Below are positions 8,031 through 17,640 of a stretch of 64,000 nucleotides of DNA, one piece after another. Made by a program: the position numbers and the translations under genes. This DNA comes from Actinophytocola oryzae (GTDB taxonomy: Bacteria > Actinomycetota > Actinomycetes > Mycobacteriales > Pseudonocardiaceae). The stretch spans positions 310,001-374,000 of the forward strand of contig NZ_SOCP01000001.1 of NCBI RefSeq assembly GCF_004364325.1, in the 5' to 3' direction. Below the pieces are notes generated by a model that searched no databases, was not told where the DNA came from, and was given only the letters and a program-made list of their open reading frames with translations. Every line of letters starts with the position of its first letter. The stretch's first letter is position 1.

Positions 8031-8858
8031 TCAGCCGATCAGCGCGGCGACGGCGTCATTCAGCGCCGTGCCGTCCTCGACGAGGTCGAAGCAGATGTCG
8101 AAGTGGTTGCGACCGGCGGCGACGATCTCGGCGGCCAAGCTCCCGCGCGAGGCCACTTCGGCCGCGAACTCACGGCTCTGTCGGGTGAACTCGGCGGTCT
8201 CGACCTCACCGACGGCCACCACGGTCGGGGGCAGCTCGCGCGGCAGTGTCAGCAGCGGGCTGAGTCGCCGCGCCTGCGCGCGAGTCAGGCCGAGCACGTC
8301 GTTGACATAGGTGTGCCGGAGTGGCTCGAGGTCGTACACCCCGCTGAGCAGGGCGACGCCGGCCAGCGGCACATTCAGGCACGACGCGGCGAGATGTGCC
8401 CCTGCGCTGCTGCCGGCGAGCACCACGCGCTGTGGGTCGCAACCCAGCCGTTCCGCGCTGGACACCAGCCAGCGAACCCCTCGCCTGACCATCGACACGA
8501 TCACACCAAGCGGGTGTTCCGGCGCCAGGCCGTAACCCAACGCCGCGTAGGCAGTGCCACGAGCGTGCAGTCCGACAGCCGGGAACGACGCGTCCCGCTT
8601 GTCCAGCTGCTGCCAGTAGCCGCCGTGGACGAACACCACGAGAGGAGCGTTCGGGACGTCGGCGGGAAAGAAGTCCAGTCGTTCGCACGGTCTTGCGCCG
8701 TAGGGGATCTCGCGCCATGACAGAGCCTGTCGGGCTGCCTCGCTTCGTTCGGAGTAAGCGGCCAGTTCCGCACGCAGGTCGGCGACCAGTGAGCTCGGCG
8801 AGTACTCACGGGACAACTCCGCCGCCGGACCGTCGTACAGTCCGTGAGCCGTGCTCAT
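8031..8858 (-). CDS. Kynurenine formamidase-like alpha/beta hydrolase
   Basis: The 275-aa protein is an alpha/beta hydrolase of the eukaryote-type arylformamidase group. It has the oxyanion motif VFVHGGYWQQ, the nucleophile elbow LAGSSAGAHLAA and a late histidine in AGRNHFDICFDL. This group removes formate from N-formylkynurenine. The ATG at 8858 follows GAACGAGG closely, so spacing is short but no better start exists. It lies 106 bases upstream of the P450 on the same strand and may share its transcript. Together with the dioxygenase and the aminotransferase it would carry tryptophan to kynurenine and on to kynurenic acid. Confidence 0.78.
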   Translation of the reverse strand: MSTAHGLYDGPAAELSREYSPSSLVADLRAELAAYSERSEAARQALSWREIPYGARPCERLDFFPADVPNAPLVVFVHGGYWQQLDKRDASFPAVGLHARGTAYAALGYGLAPEHPLGVIVSMVRRGVRWLVSSAERLGCDPQRVVLAGSSAGAHLAASCLNVPLAGVALLSGVYDLEPLRHTYVNDVLGLTRAQARRLSPLLTLPRELPPTVVAVGEVETAEFTRQSREFAAEVASRGSLAAEIVAAGRNHFDICFDLVEDGTALNDAVAALIG

Positions 8859-8899
8859 ACCTCGTTCCAGTCCATCGCGGACACCATAGCGAGCGGAGG

Positions 8900-8912
8900 G
8901 TCCATACTGGAC
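8900..8912. promoter_or_regulatory. Small inverted repeat upstream of the formamidase
   Basis: GTCCA-TAC-TGGAC is a perfect 5-3-5 inverted repeat about 45 bases before the formamidase start. A TATGGT hexamer that could be a -10 box lies between it and the gene. It could be an operator for the tryptophan-oxidation genes, but no regulator is encoded nearby. Confidence 0.3.
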
Positions 8913-8917
8913 GATCG

Positions 8918-11900
8918 TCACCTGATCCGGTAACCGCGGATCACCGTCTGGGTCACGGTGTCGCCCGCCGAGTCGGTTGCGTAAGCGCGTAGTGACACGT
9001 ACCGGCCGCCGTTCGGGTGGGTGACGGTTACTGTTCCGTTCGGTCCGTCCACTGTGACCGGTGCTGGTCGCCATGTGTGGCCGTCGTCGAAGGAGACGTC
9101 GACCGTCAGTGTTGCCAGGGTGGTTTCGGGGGCGTTGTACGGTTGTTCGACCGTGACCGGGATCCGGAGTGTGGCGGCTCGGGTCTCGTTGTGTGCGGTC
9201 AGGTTCGGTGGGGCGAAGCGCACGGCCTGCAACGCCAGGCCGGTGCCGCCCTTCCCCTTGCCCTTCGGATCGTCCGGTGGGCGGGCCGACGTGAACGTCC
9301 ACACGCACGACACCCGCGTCGACAGCTCCGACACGCCGTCCCGGTTCGCCGTGACCTCCAGGCGGTAGTTCGCGGGCTCCGGCGGCACCTCGAACTGGGC
9401 TACTCCCGGTACGGCCGTCTCACCCACCCTGACGCCCTCCCGGTGCAGTACCGTCCTCCCGCTGTCCACTTCGGAGGTTCCGTAGCGGTTCTCGCCCGCG
9501 TCGCCGTACAACGGGACAGTCAGGGCTATCGTGTCGCCGAAACGGCTCGCGAACTCGCCGTCAAAGGTGAAACCCGGACCGAACACGGCAGAGTTCCACT
9601 CCTCCTCGGTGGTTCTGCCGGGAGGTTGGTCGACCACGCCGCCGGTCACCACCGTGTCCGTGTGCACCTGTTTGCGCACCATCGACCACTGCTGGAACTC
9701 ACCCGACCACGCCAGGCCGTCGACGTTGTGGAACTCCGTGCGTTCCAGCGGCAGCCGGAAGCCGAAGCCGAAACCGTTGGTGTCGCCGAACCTCGGCTCA
9801 CGTGCTATCCACACCTTCGTGCCTCGCTTGCGGTCCGCCTGTGCTCGGTACGTGGCGTGCACCTCCGCCAGGTCGCGGTCCGCGATATGCCTTGTGAACC
9901 CCGTGGGTGCCGCGCCGTAGCCGAACCAGGACAGGTTGTAGGACACGGCACTGCGCAGCACCTCGCCGTTCGAGTCCGGCACTGCCCACACCCCGCCGAC
10001 ACTCGTCGTCAGCTCCTCGTCGGGTACCGGGCCGCCGACCTGGCCGATGCCGATGCGGTCGAACGTGTCGCCGAGCACGCCCGTGGTGACAGCGCTCTCC
10101 GGTGTGGCACGGGTGTACGCGACGGCCACTGCCTGCGGCTCCACGTTCGCGCGGTCGAATGTCACCCTGATCGGTCGCGCCGTGCGGGCGTCGAGTACCA
10201 CCGTGGTGTCCGCGCGGACATCGACCGTGGGGTGCACGACCTTCGCGGAGTCGAACAGGCCGTCCGGTCGCGGTGTGCTGATCGCGGCGTCCACGTGGTA
10301 GCTCCCCGCCCGCACCCGTAGCGTTCCGCTGCCGCCAACGCCGGGTACCGGCCGGTATCGCACCCGGTCCAGTCCGAACACGAACGAGTAGTGGCTGTCG
10401 GTCGGTTCGCCGTTGGCGTCGACCGTCTTCAGGGTCAGGTCGTAGCTTTCCGGCTCCCGGTCCACCGCTACCGGGGTGGTGACCCGCACCGTCCCGTCGG
10501 TGGCCAGGATGTGCGCCCCGAACGCGCCCTCGGCCGCCGGTACGGCCGTGTCGACCGTGACTGTCACGTTTGCCGTCCCTCGTGGGGGAACGGTCAGGTC
10601 GTGTGTGGACAGTCGGAACATCGCCTCCGGCGCGGGTTCACCGTCGGGGCCCTTCGTCGGCAGTTCGAGGTGAAGGAGCCGCGGCTGGTTGCCGGTGTTG
10701 TGGTAGGTGACTGTTCTGGTCGCGGCCTGGTCGTCCTCGTGCGGCCAGCTCGTTCGTCCTGTCGAGACGGTCGAGGGCTCCGCGTACACGTCCTGCCCGA
10801 CCGCCCGGCCCGCGTCCACCCGGCCCGCGCCCTGCTCGTAGACGCCTGCGTCGATCGGTTCGGCCGAGCCGACCAGTGCCGCCTTGAGGGCGGGCCCGGT
10901 CCAGTCCGGGTGGCGTTGCGCCAGTAGGGCCGCGCTGCCGGCCACGTGCGGGGTCGCCATCGAGGTGCCGCTCAACGCGACGTACCGGTCGCCCTTCCTG
11001 CCCAGCACGGAGAACCGGGACCTCGCCGCGGTGATCTCCACGCCCGGTGCGGTGATCTCCGGCTTCAGCGCGGCGTCCTGCACACGTGGTCCCCTGCCCG
11101 AGAACCCGGCGAGCGCGTCCTGGTCGTCCACCGCGCCCACGGCCAGCGCGGCGTCGGCGCTGGCGGGGGAGGAAACCGTTTCGGGGCCGTAGCTGCCGTC
11201 GTTGCCTGACGCGACCACGAACAGCGTGCCGTAGCGGGCGGTCAGCCGCTCCACCGCAAGCTCGAGTGGATCGTCGGCCGCGGTGTCGGGGCCGCCCAGG
11301 CTCAGGTTCACGACCTTCGCGCCTGCCGCCGCGGCCCACTCCATGCCTGCCAGGATCGCCGACTCCGGGCAGCCCATGCCACCGCACACCTTGCCCACCA
11401 ACAGCTTCGCGCCTGGCGCCACCCCTGTGTACCTGCCGCCGGACGCCTTGCCGGTGCCCGCGATGGTGGAGGCGACGTGCGTGCCGTGTCCGTCGGTGTC
11501 GCGGACGCCGCCGGTGTCGGTGGTGAAGTTCCTCGTCGCGGCGATCTGCCTGCGCAGGTCGGGATGTGTGTCGTCGATCCCGGTGTCCAGCACGGCGATC
11601 TTCACGCCCGCCCCGGTGTAGCCTGCGTCCCACGCCTCGGGCGCGTGGATCTGCGGCACACTGACCTCCAGGCTGGGCCTGCGGATGCCGTCCAGCCAGA
11701 CGCGGCCCGTGTGCGCCTGCCAGAAGTCCGCGGCGGTCTCCTTCGGTTGCCTCACCGCCACCGCGTCCACCGTGGACAACGCCATCGCACCCGCCGTCGG
11801 CGGGCCACCCTGGATGATCAGCGGGATCTGCGTGCTGCCCGCGTCGCCGAAGCCGTCCCGCAGCAACCCGGCCACGTCGAACAGCCGCTCGTCGACCTGG

Positions 11901-12187
11901 CCGTCCCGCACCGCCGTCCACGCGTCGTTCGGCACCACCAGCAGCGAGTCTGCCACCCGCGTGGTCGCGAAGTGCACGTGCTCGCGGCCGACAGCCGGTT
12001 GGACCTGCGGCACGAGCCGCTCGCCGACCTGCCGGACCGTCACGTGGTCACCGGTCACCAGCGTGACCGTGCCGACGAACCGGCCGGCCGGCGCCGACAC
12101 GGTCTCCGCCTGTGCCGGCACCGGCCACCAGCTCGCCGCGACCACCGCCGCGAGCACGACCTTCGACAGCTTCGCCCCGACCGGCAT
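8918..12187 (-). CDS. Secreted S8 subtilisin-family serine protease
   Basis: A 1089-aa precursor with a Sec signal (KLSKVVLAAVVAASWWPVPAQA). A propeptide-like region follows, then the S8 catalytic domain with Asp201 (AVLDTGIDDTHPDL), His234 (DGHGTHVAS) and Ser409 (SGTSMATPHVAG). The long C-terminal half is beta-rich and likely adds stability or substrate binding. It should act outside the cell in protein degradation. The ATG at 12187 has GGGAGG in front; an in-frame extension upstream lacks a signal peptide and is rejected. It lies 67 bases after the M36 metallopeptidase remnant on the same strand, a typical pairing of extracellular proteases. Confidence 0.9.
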   Translation of the reverse strand: MPVGAKLSKVVLAAVVAASWWPVPAQAETVSAPAGRFVGTVTLVTGDHVTVRQVGERLVPQVQPAVGREHVHFATTRVADSLLVVPNDAWTAVRDGQVDERLFDVAGLLRDGFGDAGSTQIPLIIQGGPPTAGAMALSTVDAVAVRQPKETAADFWQAHTGRVWLDGIRRPSLEVSVPQIHAPEAWDAGYTGAGVKIAVLDTGIDDTHPDLRRQIAATRNFTTDTGGVRDTDGHGTHVASTIAGTGKASGGRYTGVAPGAKLLVGKVCGGMGCPESAILAGMEWAAAAGAKVVNLSLGGPDTAADDPLELAVERLTARYGTLFVVASGNDGSYGPETVSSPASADAALAVGAVDDQDALAGFSGRGPRVQDAALKPEITAPGVEITAARSRFSVLGRKGDRYVALSGTSMATPHVAGSAALLAQRHPDWTGPALKAALVGSAEPIDAGVYEQGAGRVDAGRAVGQDVYAEPSTVSTGRTSWPHEDDQAATRTVTYHNTGNQPRLLHLELPTKGPDGEPAPEAMFRLSTHDLTVPPRGTANVTVTVDTAVPAAEGAFGAHILATDGTVRVTTPVAVDREPESYDLTLKTVDANGEPTDSHYSFVFGLDRVRYRPVPGVGGSGTLRVRAGSYHVDAAISTPRPDGLFDSAKVVHPTVDVRADTTVVLDARTARPIRVTFDRANVEPQAVAVAYTRATPESAVTTGVLGDTFDRIGIGQVGGPVPDEELTTSVGGVWAVPDSNGEVLRSAVSYNLSWFGYGAAPTGFTRHIADRDLAEVHATYRAQADRKRGTKVWIAREPRFGDTNGFGFGFRLPLERTEFHNVDGLAWSGEFQQWSMVRKQVHTDTVVTGGVVDQPPGRTTEEEWNSAVFGPGFTFDGEFASRFGDTIALTVPLYGDAGENRYGTSEVDSGRTVLHREGVRVGETAVPGVAQFEVPPEPANYRLEVTANRDGVSELSTRVSCVWTFTSARPPDDPKGKGKGGTGLALQAVRFAPPNLTAHNETRAATLRIPVTVEQPYNAPETTLATLTVDVSFDDGHTWRPAPVTVDGPNGTVTVTHPNGGRYVSLRAYATDSAGDTVTQTVIRGYRIR

Positions 12188-12254
12188 GGCGCCTCCCAGT
12201 TTGCTCGTACTCCCAAACAAACCGGTCGGCGCCGCCGCGTCAAGCCGCGGAAGG

Positions 12255-13429
12255 TCAGAACGTGAACGCCTGCAGCTCCGAGATCCGCACGGTCTGCGCC
12301 ACCGTCGGGTTGCCCGTCGTGCAGTCGCTCGTCGAGCGGGGGTCGTTGTCCTGGTCACCGGCGTACTCGGGCGCGCCGGTGCACTGGTTGGTCACCACCC
12401 TGATCATCAGGTGGGTGGCCACCGTCGGCACGATCCGGAACGACCGGGTCGTGAGATCGGGTGCCGTCGGCCTCGGCACCCCGGCCGGGTCAGGCTCGGC
12501 GCACCCGTCGCGGGGTCGATGTCCCACGCCGCACCGGTGTCCGCCGTGCTGACCGCGCGGTCGCAGCCGCGCGCCGACGTTCGGCACCACCGCTCGCGGG
12601 TGTCCCTCGACGAGTAGTCGGTCGGCGGGTTCGCCGGGAAGGCGTCCCACTCCGGGTTGTCGTTGTCGTGGTCGACGAGGTCCTCGCGGAGCAGCACGGC
12701 GCCGGTTCGCGCGTCGACGTACGTGGCGTAGCCGATGGTGTCTCCGGCCAGCAGTACCACCTGGTAGGCGCTGCGGGGTGCGCCGGACGGCATCGGTACC
12801 GCGCCGAGCCTGACGCGGGTCGTGTCCAGTGCCGCGGCGGGGACTCCTGCGTCGACCGCCGCCGAGGCGAGTGCCGCGTCCGGCGGGATGGTCGGCGGGG
12901 CAGGGGTTTCCTGGTTCGGGCTGATGGTGGCGCTGAGGTAGACCACCGCGCCGTCGTGGATGCCGAACGCGGCCAACCCGTCGACGACCGACGGCAGCTC
13001 GCCGAAACGCTGGCGCAGCAGGACGTAGGCTCCCTCGCCCATCGGGCGGCTCACCAGCACGTCCATGGCGTCGACGTCGCTGATGCGGAACGTTTCCCGG
13101 TTGTCGGCGAGGAAGTTCCTCGCCACGGCAACGGGATCGGCCGCCGTGTCGCGCCGCCGGCCGTCGGGCTTCGGCACCAGGGTCGCCGGGGTGCCGTAAC
13201 GGTTCCAGCGGACCGTCGTGCCGCGTTCCTCGGCGAGTGACCGCTGCCGCTCGTTCGGCGCCGCCGAGGCGCCTCGGTTGTCGATGTCGCCGGTGCCGAC
13301 CGTGTCGCCCTGTACGGCAACGGGTTCCGGGGCCGCCGGCGCGCTCGACGCGGTGCCGTTCGCGAACGACCCGGTCAGGGCCGCCGCGGCCACGAGCACG
13401 CCGGCTCTTCGGAGATGGTGTCTCCGCAT
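12255..13429 (-). pseudogene. M36 metallopeptidase lacking its catalytic domain
   Basis: The 5' part encodes a signal peptide (HHLRRAGVLVAAAALTG) and the fungalysin-type propeptide, up to DHDNDNPEWDAFP and AWDIDPATGAPSL. At about 12470 the homology jumps, in another frame, to the C-terminal domain (APDLTTRSFRIVP, THLMIRVVTNQCTG, ISELQAF) ending at 12255. No HExxH zinc motif remains anywhere between. M36 enzymes of this kind are usually far longer, so an internal deletion has removed the peptidase itself and shifted the frame. If translated, the product would be a secreted propeptide of about 335 residues with a scrambled end. ATG at 13429 is preferred; GTG at 13438 is an alternative. Confidence 0.75.
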
Positions 13430-13484
13430 GGTGTTCACGCCTCTCTGCAGGGGGAAGGGAACGGTGAACGTCCCCAGCCTTCCC

Positions 13485-14144
13485 TCAGAGGCCTGCGCGG
13501 ACCAGACCCGAACGGTAGGCGATCACCACGAGCTGGGCGCGGTCACGGGCGTGCAGCTTGGTCATGGCGCGCTGGATGTGCGTGCGGACCGTCAGCGGGC
13601 TGACGACGAGCCGGCTCGCGATCTCCGTGTTGGACAGGCCTTCCGCGGCCAGGACCATGACCTCGCGTTCCCGCGCGGTGAGGTCGGCCAGCCGTTCGGC
13701 GGGCGCCGGTTCCGGGGTGGCCAGGAAGCGGGCGATCAGGGACTTCGTCGCGGTGGGGGACAGGAGCGCGTCGCCCGCCGCGACCGTGCGGATGCCGGCC
13801 AGCAGGGCGTCGGCGGCGACGTCCTTGCCCAGGAAACCGCTTGCTCCGGCACGCAGTGCCGTCGCCACGTACTCGTCGGTCTCGAACGTGGTCAGTATCA
13901 GGACGCGTGTCGCGGCCAGGTCCTTGTCGGCGCAGATGGTGTGCGTCGCGTCGAGGCCGTTGGTGCCTGGCATTCGGATGTCCATCAGCACGACCGTCGG
14001 GTGGTGCGTGCGGGCGAGCGTGACCGCCTCCGCGCCGTCCGCCGCCTCGCCGACGACCGCCATGTCGGCGTTGGCCTCGATGAGCATGCGGAACGTCGTG
14101 CGCAGCAGCGCCTGGTCGTCGGCGAGCAGTACGCGGATCGTCAT
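13485..14144 (-). CDS. NarL/LuxR-family response regulator
   Basis: The 219-aa protein has an N-terminal receiver domain with the acidic pair D9-D10, the phospho-acceptor D55 (VLMDIRMPG) and the T/K residues of the fold. A C-terminal LuxR helix-turn-helix follows (LTAREREVMVLAAEGLSN, TVRTHIQRAMTKL). Its ATG overlaps the stop of the sensor kinase gene (ATGA at 14141-14144). With the kinase and the MMPL exporter it forms one three-gene unit, so it probably controls the exporter in response to an envelope or compound signal. Confidence 0.92.
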   Translation of the reverse strand: MTIRVLLADDQALLRTTFRMLIEANADMAVVGEAADGAEAVTLARTHHPTVVLMDIRMPGTNGLDATHTICADKDLAATRVLILTTFETDEYVATALRAGASGFLGKDVAADALLAGIRTVAAGDALLSPTATKSLIARFLATPEPAPAERLADLTAREREVMVLAAEGLSNTEIASRLVVSPLTVRTHIQRAMTKLHARDRAQLVVIAYRSGLVRAGL

Positions 14145-15253
14145 GGCCGCGCCAGGATCGGCAGCTGCGTGGTGACCAGGAAGCCACCGTCCGGGTGCGG
14201 GCCCGCGTGGAGGTGGCCGCCCGCGGCGGAGGCGCGCTCACGCATGTCGACGATGCCGAAGCCGGGGTTGGCGGGTCGCGTGGCGGCGGCGTTGGTGACG
14301 GTCATCGTCAGCCGGTCCTCGCCGTAGGTGAGGCGCACGTGCGCGGTGTTCGTGCTGGCGTGCCTGGTGACGTTGGTGAGGGCCTCCTGCAGGATGCGGA
14401 ACGCGGTCAGGTCGACGTTCGGGGTCAGGGGGCGTTCCGTGCCGTCGACGGTCACGTCGACCGCCAGGCCCGCGGAGCCGAACGCGGCCGTGAGCGCGGG
14501 CAGTTGCCCGAGCCCCGGCGCGGGTTCCAGTGGCGAGTCGTGCCGCAGGACGCCGACGGTCGCCTTCAGCTCACGCAGCGCGGAGGACGTGGTGGTGGTC
14601 AGGTCCGCGAGGATCTTCCGCACCTGGTCGGGATGTGAGCGGGCCAGGTACGCGGCCGTGCCCGCCTGCGCGTTGGCCAGGGCGAGGTGGTGGGCCACCA
14701 CGTCGTGCAGGTCGCGGGCGATGCGTACCCGCTCCTCCGCGACGCGGTGGCGGGCCTCCTCAGCGAGGAAGGCGTGTCGCAGACGGGCGGTCTCGCCGAG
14801 TGCGACCGGCAGCAGCAGGAACAGGGTCGGGTTGAGCACCGCGAGCGGCCACGGGTTGCCGTAGCGGTTGCCGAGCAGCGCCGCGACGACGATCGCCGCC
14901 GTCGCCGCGGCGTAGTGCAGCCTGGTCGTCCGGCCCGGCCTGCGTACGGCCAGCTCGTACAGCGCGACCATCACGGGCGCCAGGTTGACCGGCGAGACCA
15001 GGTAGCCCAGCCCTCCCTCGGCGGCGACGCACAGTGCCGTCACCGCGACCACCGCGCGGGGATGGCCGCGCCGCCACAGCAGCGCCACCCCGGCGAGCAC
15101 GGCCAGCGGCAGGGCCGACCGCCAGCCGAGGTGGCCGACCGTGTCAGGCAGGCTGCTGTTGAGCGTCGCCTGCCCGGCCGCCGCGCACAGCAGCAGCGCT
15201 ATCAACACCGCGTCGACGATCCGGGGATGGTCGTTGCGCCAGCTGCTCGTCAT
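14141..15253 (-). CDS. Histidine kinase of the HPK7/NarX-like group
   Basis: A 370-aa membrane sensor. Four to five hydrophobic segments fill the first ~140 residues, with almost no extracellular loop, as in intramembrane-sensing kinases. A HisKA_3 domain follows with the phosphorylated histidine at about residue 183 (ARDLHDVVAHH), then a HATPase domain (EALTNVTRHA, NPGFGIVDMRERASAAGG). It would phosphorylate the overlapping response regulator. GGAGGAG precedes the ATG. The gene starts 16 bases after the MMPL exporter stop. Confidence 0.92.
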   Translation of the reverse strand: MTSSWRNDHPRIVDAVLIALLLCAAAGQATLNSSLPDTVGHLGWRSALPLAVLAGVALLWRRGHPRAVVAVTALCVAAEGGLGYLVSPVNLAPVMVALYELAVRRPGRTTRLHYAAATAAIVVAALLGNRYGNPWPLAVLNPTLFLLLPVALGETARLRHAFLAEEARHRVAEERVRIARDLHDVVAHHLALANAQAGTAAYLARSHPDQVRKILADLTTTTSSALRELKATVGVLRHDSPLEPAPGLGQLPALTAAFGSAGLAVDVTVDGTERPLTPNVDLTAFRILQEALTNVTRHASTNTAHVRLTYGEDRLTMTVTNAAATRPANPGFGIVDMRERASAAGGHLHAGPHPDGGFLVTTQLPILARP

Positions 15254-15269
15254 CGCACGCTCCTCCGGC

Positions 15270-17393
15270 CTACATGATGCCCGTCAGCCGGGCACCGGCT
15301 CCGGGTTTCCCCTCGACGTCGACGTGCGGCAGCAGCCGGTCCAGCCATCCCGGCAGCGTCCAGGCCCGCTCGCCGAGCAGTGCGAGCACGGCGGGCACGA
15401 GCGCCATGCGGACCACGAACGCGTCGAACAGGACCGCGGCGGCCAGGCTGAAGCCGATCATCTTGATCATGGGCAGGTCGGCGCCGACGAAACCGGCGAA
15501 CACCGCGATCATGATCAGCGCGGCGGCCACCACGACCCTGGCGCTGTGCCCGAAGCCCGTGCTGATCGCCTGACGGGCGGGCTCGCCCCTGGTGTGTGCC
15601 TCACGCATCCTCGTCACGAGGAAGACCTGGTAGTCCATGGCGAGGCCGAAGACGATACCCACCAGCACGATCGGCATCGTGCTGATGATCGGGCCGGTCT
15701 GCCGCAGCCCGATCAGATCGGCGGCCCAGCCCCACTGGAAGACGGCGACGACCGCGCCGAGTCCGGCGAGCACGGACAGCAGGAAGCCGAGCACGGCCGT
15801 CAGCGGCACGAGCAGGGATCGGAAGAGCACCAGCAGGAGCAGGAACGCGAGGCCCAGCACCATCGCGAGGTAGGGGACGAACGCGTCGAGCACCTTCTGC
15901 GCGACGTCGAGGTCGACCGCCGTGGTGCCGCTGACCAGGAAGGTCGCGCCGGTGCCTGCCACGGTGTCCTGCCGCTGGCCGCGGATGAGCCGGACGAGGT
16001 CCCTGGTCTGCTCGCTGGTCGGGGCGGTGGTGGGGGTGGCGGTGAACAGGGCGGTGTCGCCTGCCTCGTTGAGGCGGGTGGGGGAGACGGCGGCGATCCC
16101 GGGGGTGTCGCCGATCCGCGTGGCGATGGTCTGGACGGCTCGTCCGGTGTCGTCGGCGCCCCTGGCGTCGACGACGATGGTCAGCGGGCCGTTGACGCCG
16201 GGGCCGAAGCCGGCGGCGAGCTCGTCGTAGGCGCGGCGCTCGGTGGTCTCGGTGGACCTGGTCTCGTCGCCGGGCATGCCGAGGCGCAGGTGCAAGGCGG
16301 GGACGGCGAGCAGGACCAGGCCGAGGACCGACGCGAGGAGCACGGGCACGGGACGGCGTAGGACGTGGTGTGCCCAGCGGGTGCCCGCGCTCCTGCGTGG
16401 TCGGGGGTTGGGCAGGAAACCGAGCAGTGCCGGGACGAGCGTGAGCGCGACGAACACGGCGACGACGACGGCCCCGGCCGCGGAGACGCCCATCCTGGCC
16501 GCCGCCGGGATGCCGATGGTGGCGAGCCCGGCGAGCGCGATGATCACGGTGAGGCCCGCGAAGACCACCGCGCCGCCCGCGGTGCTCACCGCCAGGCCCG
16601 CCGCCGCCTCGGGCCGGTGCCCGTTGGCGCGTTCCTCGCGGAAGCGGGAGACGACGAACAGGGCGTAGTCGATGCCGACCGCGAGGCCCAGCATGGCGGC
16701 GAGGGTGCCACTGGTCGTGGACAGGCCGAAGAGACCGCCGACGGCGAAGATCGTCAGCATGCTGACGCCGACCCCGAGGAGGGCGGTCACGAGCGGCAGC
16801 CCGGCGGCGACGACCGAGCCGAACGTGACGAGCAGGACGAGTGCGGCGAGCACGACACCGACGACTTCGCTCACCCCGCCGACCTGGGGTTTGCTCGCCA
16901 GTACCGGGCCGCCGACGTCGACGGTGAGGCCGGTCGTGCGGGCTCGGTCGACGGCGGTGCGGAGCTGGTCCCTGCCGGCGTCGGTGACCCTGCCCGCGTA
17001 GGTGACGACGGCGTAGGCGGTCCTGCCGTCCCTGCTCACCGCGCGTGCCTGGAAGGGGTTGACGGCGGCGGCGACCAGGCTGCCCTGGCCGACCTCACGG
17101 ACGACCCGCTCGACGGTCGCCCGGTTGCGGGCGTCGGTGACCTTCTGCCCGTCGGGCGCGACGAACACGATCCGCGCGGTCGGCGCGTCCGCCGCGGTGC
17201 CGGGGAAGCGTCGCTGGGCGAGGTCGAACGCCGCCTGCGCCTCGATCCCCGGCATCGAGCGGGAGTCCTCTGGCAGCTGGTCCGCCGCGCCTGCCGCGAA
17301 GGCGGCACCGCCCAGCACGGCCAGCCAGACGACGATGACGTACCAGCGGCGCCGGAAGGCAAGGCGGCCGAGCCGGTGGAGAAGGGTGGACAC
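15270..17393 (-). CDS. MMPL/RND-type membrane exporter
   Basis: The 707-aa protein has two repeats, each a transmembrane helix followed by a large outer domain and five or so helices, as in actinobacterial MMPL proteins. Typical pieces are GLAVGIDYALFVVSRFREE and GLAMDYQVFLVTRMREAHTRGE, which carry the proton-relay aspartates. It should export lipids or drugs using the proton gradient. It heads the unit exporter-kinase-regulator, so it is probably autoregulated by this two-component pair. The cargo is unknown. Confidence 0.9.
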   Translation of the reverse strand: MSTLLHRLGRLAFRRRWYVIVVWLAVLGGAAFAAGAADQLPEDSRSMPGIEAQAAFDLAQRRFPGTAADAPTARIVFVAPDGQKVTDARNRATVERVVREVGQGSLVAAAVNPFQARAVSRDGRTAYAVVTYAGRVTDAGRDQLRTAVDRARTTGLTVDVGGPVLASKPQVGGVSEVVGVVLAALVLLVTFGSVVAAGLPLVTALLGVGVSMLTIFAVGGLFGLSTTSGTLAAMLGLAVGIDYALFVVSRFREERANGHRPEAAAGLAVSTAGGAVVFAGLTVIIALAGLATIGIPAAARMGVSAAGAVVVAVFVALTLVPALLGFLPNPRPRRSAGTRWAHHVLRRPVPVLLASVLGLVLLAVPALHLRLGMPGDETRSTETTERRAYDELAAGFGPGVNGPLTIVVDARGADDTGRAVQTIATRIGDTPGIAAVSPTRLNEAGDTALFTATPTTAPTSEQTRDLVRLIRGQRQDTVAGTGATFLVSGTTAVDLDVAQKVLDAFVPYLAMVLGLAFLLLLVLFRSLLVPLTAVLGFLLSVLAGLGAVVAVFQWGWAADLIGLRQTGPIISTMPIVLVGIVFGLAMDYQVFLVTRMREAHTRGEPARQAISTGFGHSARVVVAAALIMIAVFAGFVGADLPMIKMIGFSLAAAVLFDAFVVRMALVPAVLALLGERAWTLPGWLDRLLPHVDVEGKPGAGARLTGIM

Positions 17394-17482
17394 GGACGGG
17401 GACCTCCGGGGGCGTGAGCGGTTGCCCCGTCAGGTTCGTCGTCGCCGGCCGTCGTGTCGTCGTGCGGCTGCTGTCGGTTCAG

Positions 17483-17500
17483 GTACTGAAATCGCAGTAC
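17483..17500. promoter_or_regulatory. Inverted repeat between exporter and kinase-like gene
   Basis: GTACTG-AAATCG-CAGTAC is a perfect 6-6-6 inverted repeat, about 90 bases before the exporter start (minus) and 140 before the CPT-like gene (plus). It is a candidate binding site for the response regulator encoded downstream. This is positional inference only. Confidence 0.35.
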
Positions 17501-17640
17501 AGGACCAGGTCAGCCGTTGGGGTCGTGGTCGGGGTCCTCGCTGTAGGTCGCCTTCGCGTCGATCCAGCGCCCGGCGGGTTCCCCGTCGTCGTAGTTCAGC
17601 TCAAGGGGTGGCGCGCGGTCGTGGTGCCTAGGGTGGCCGG

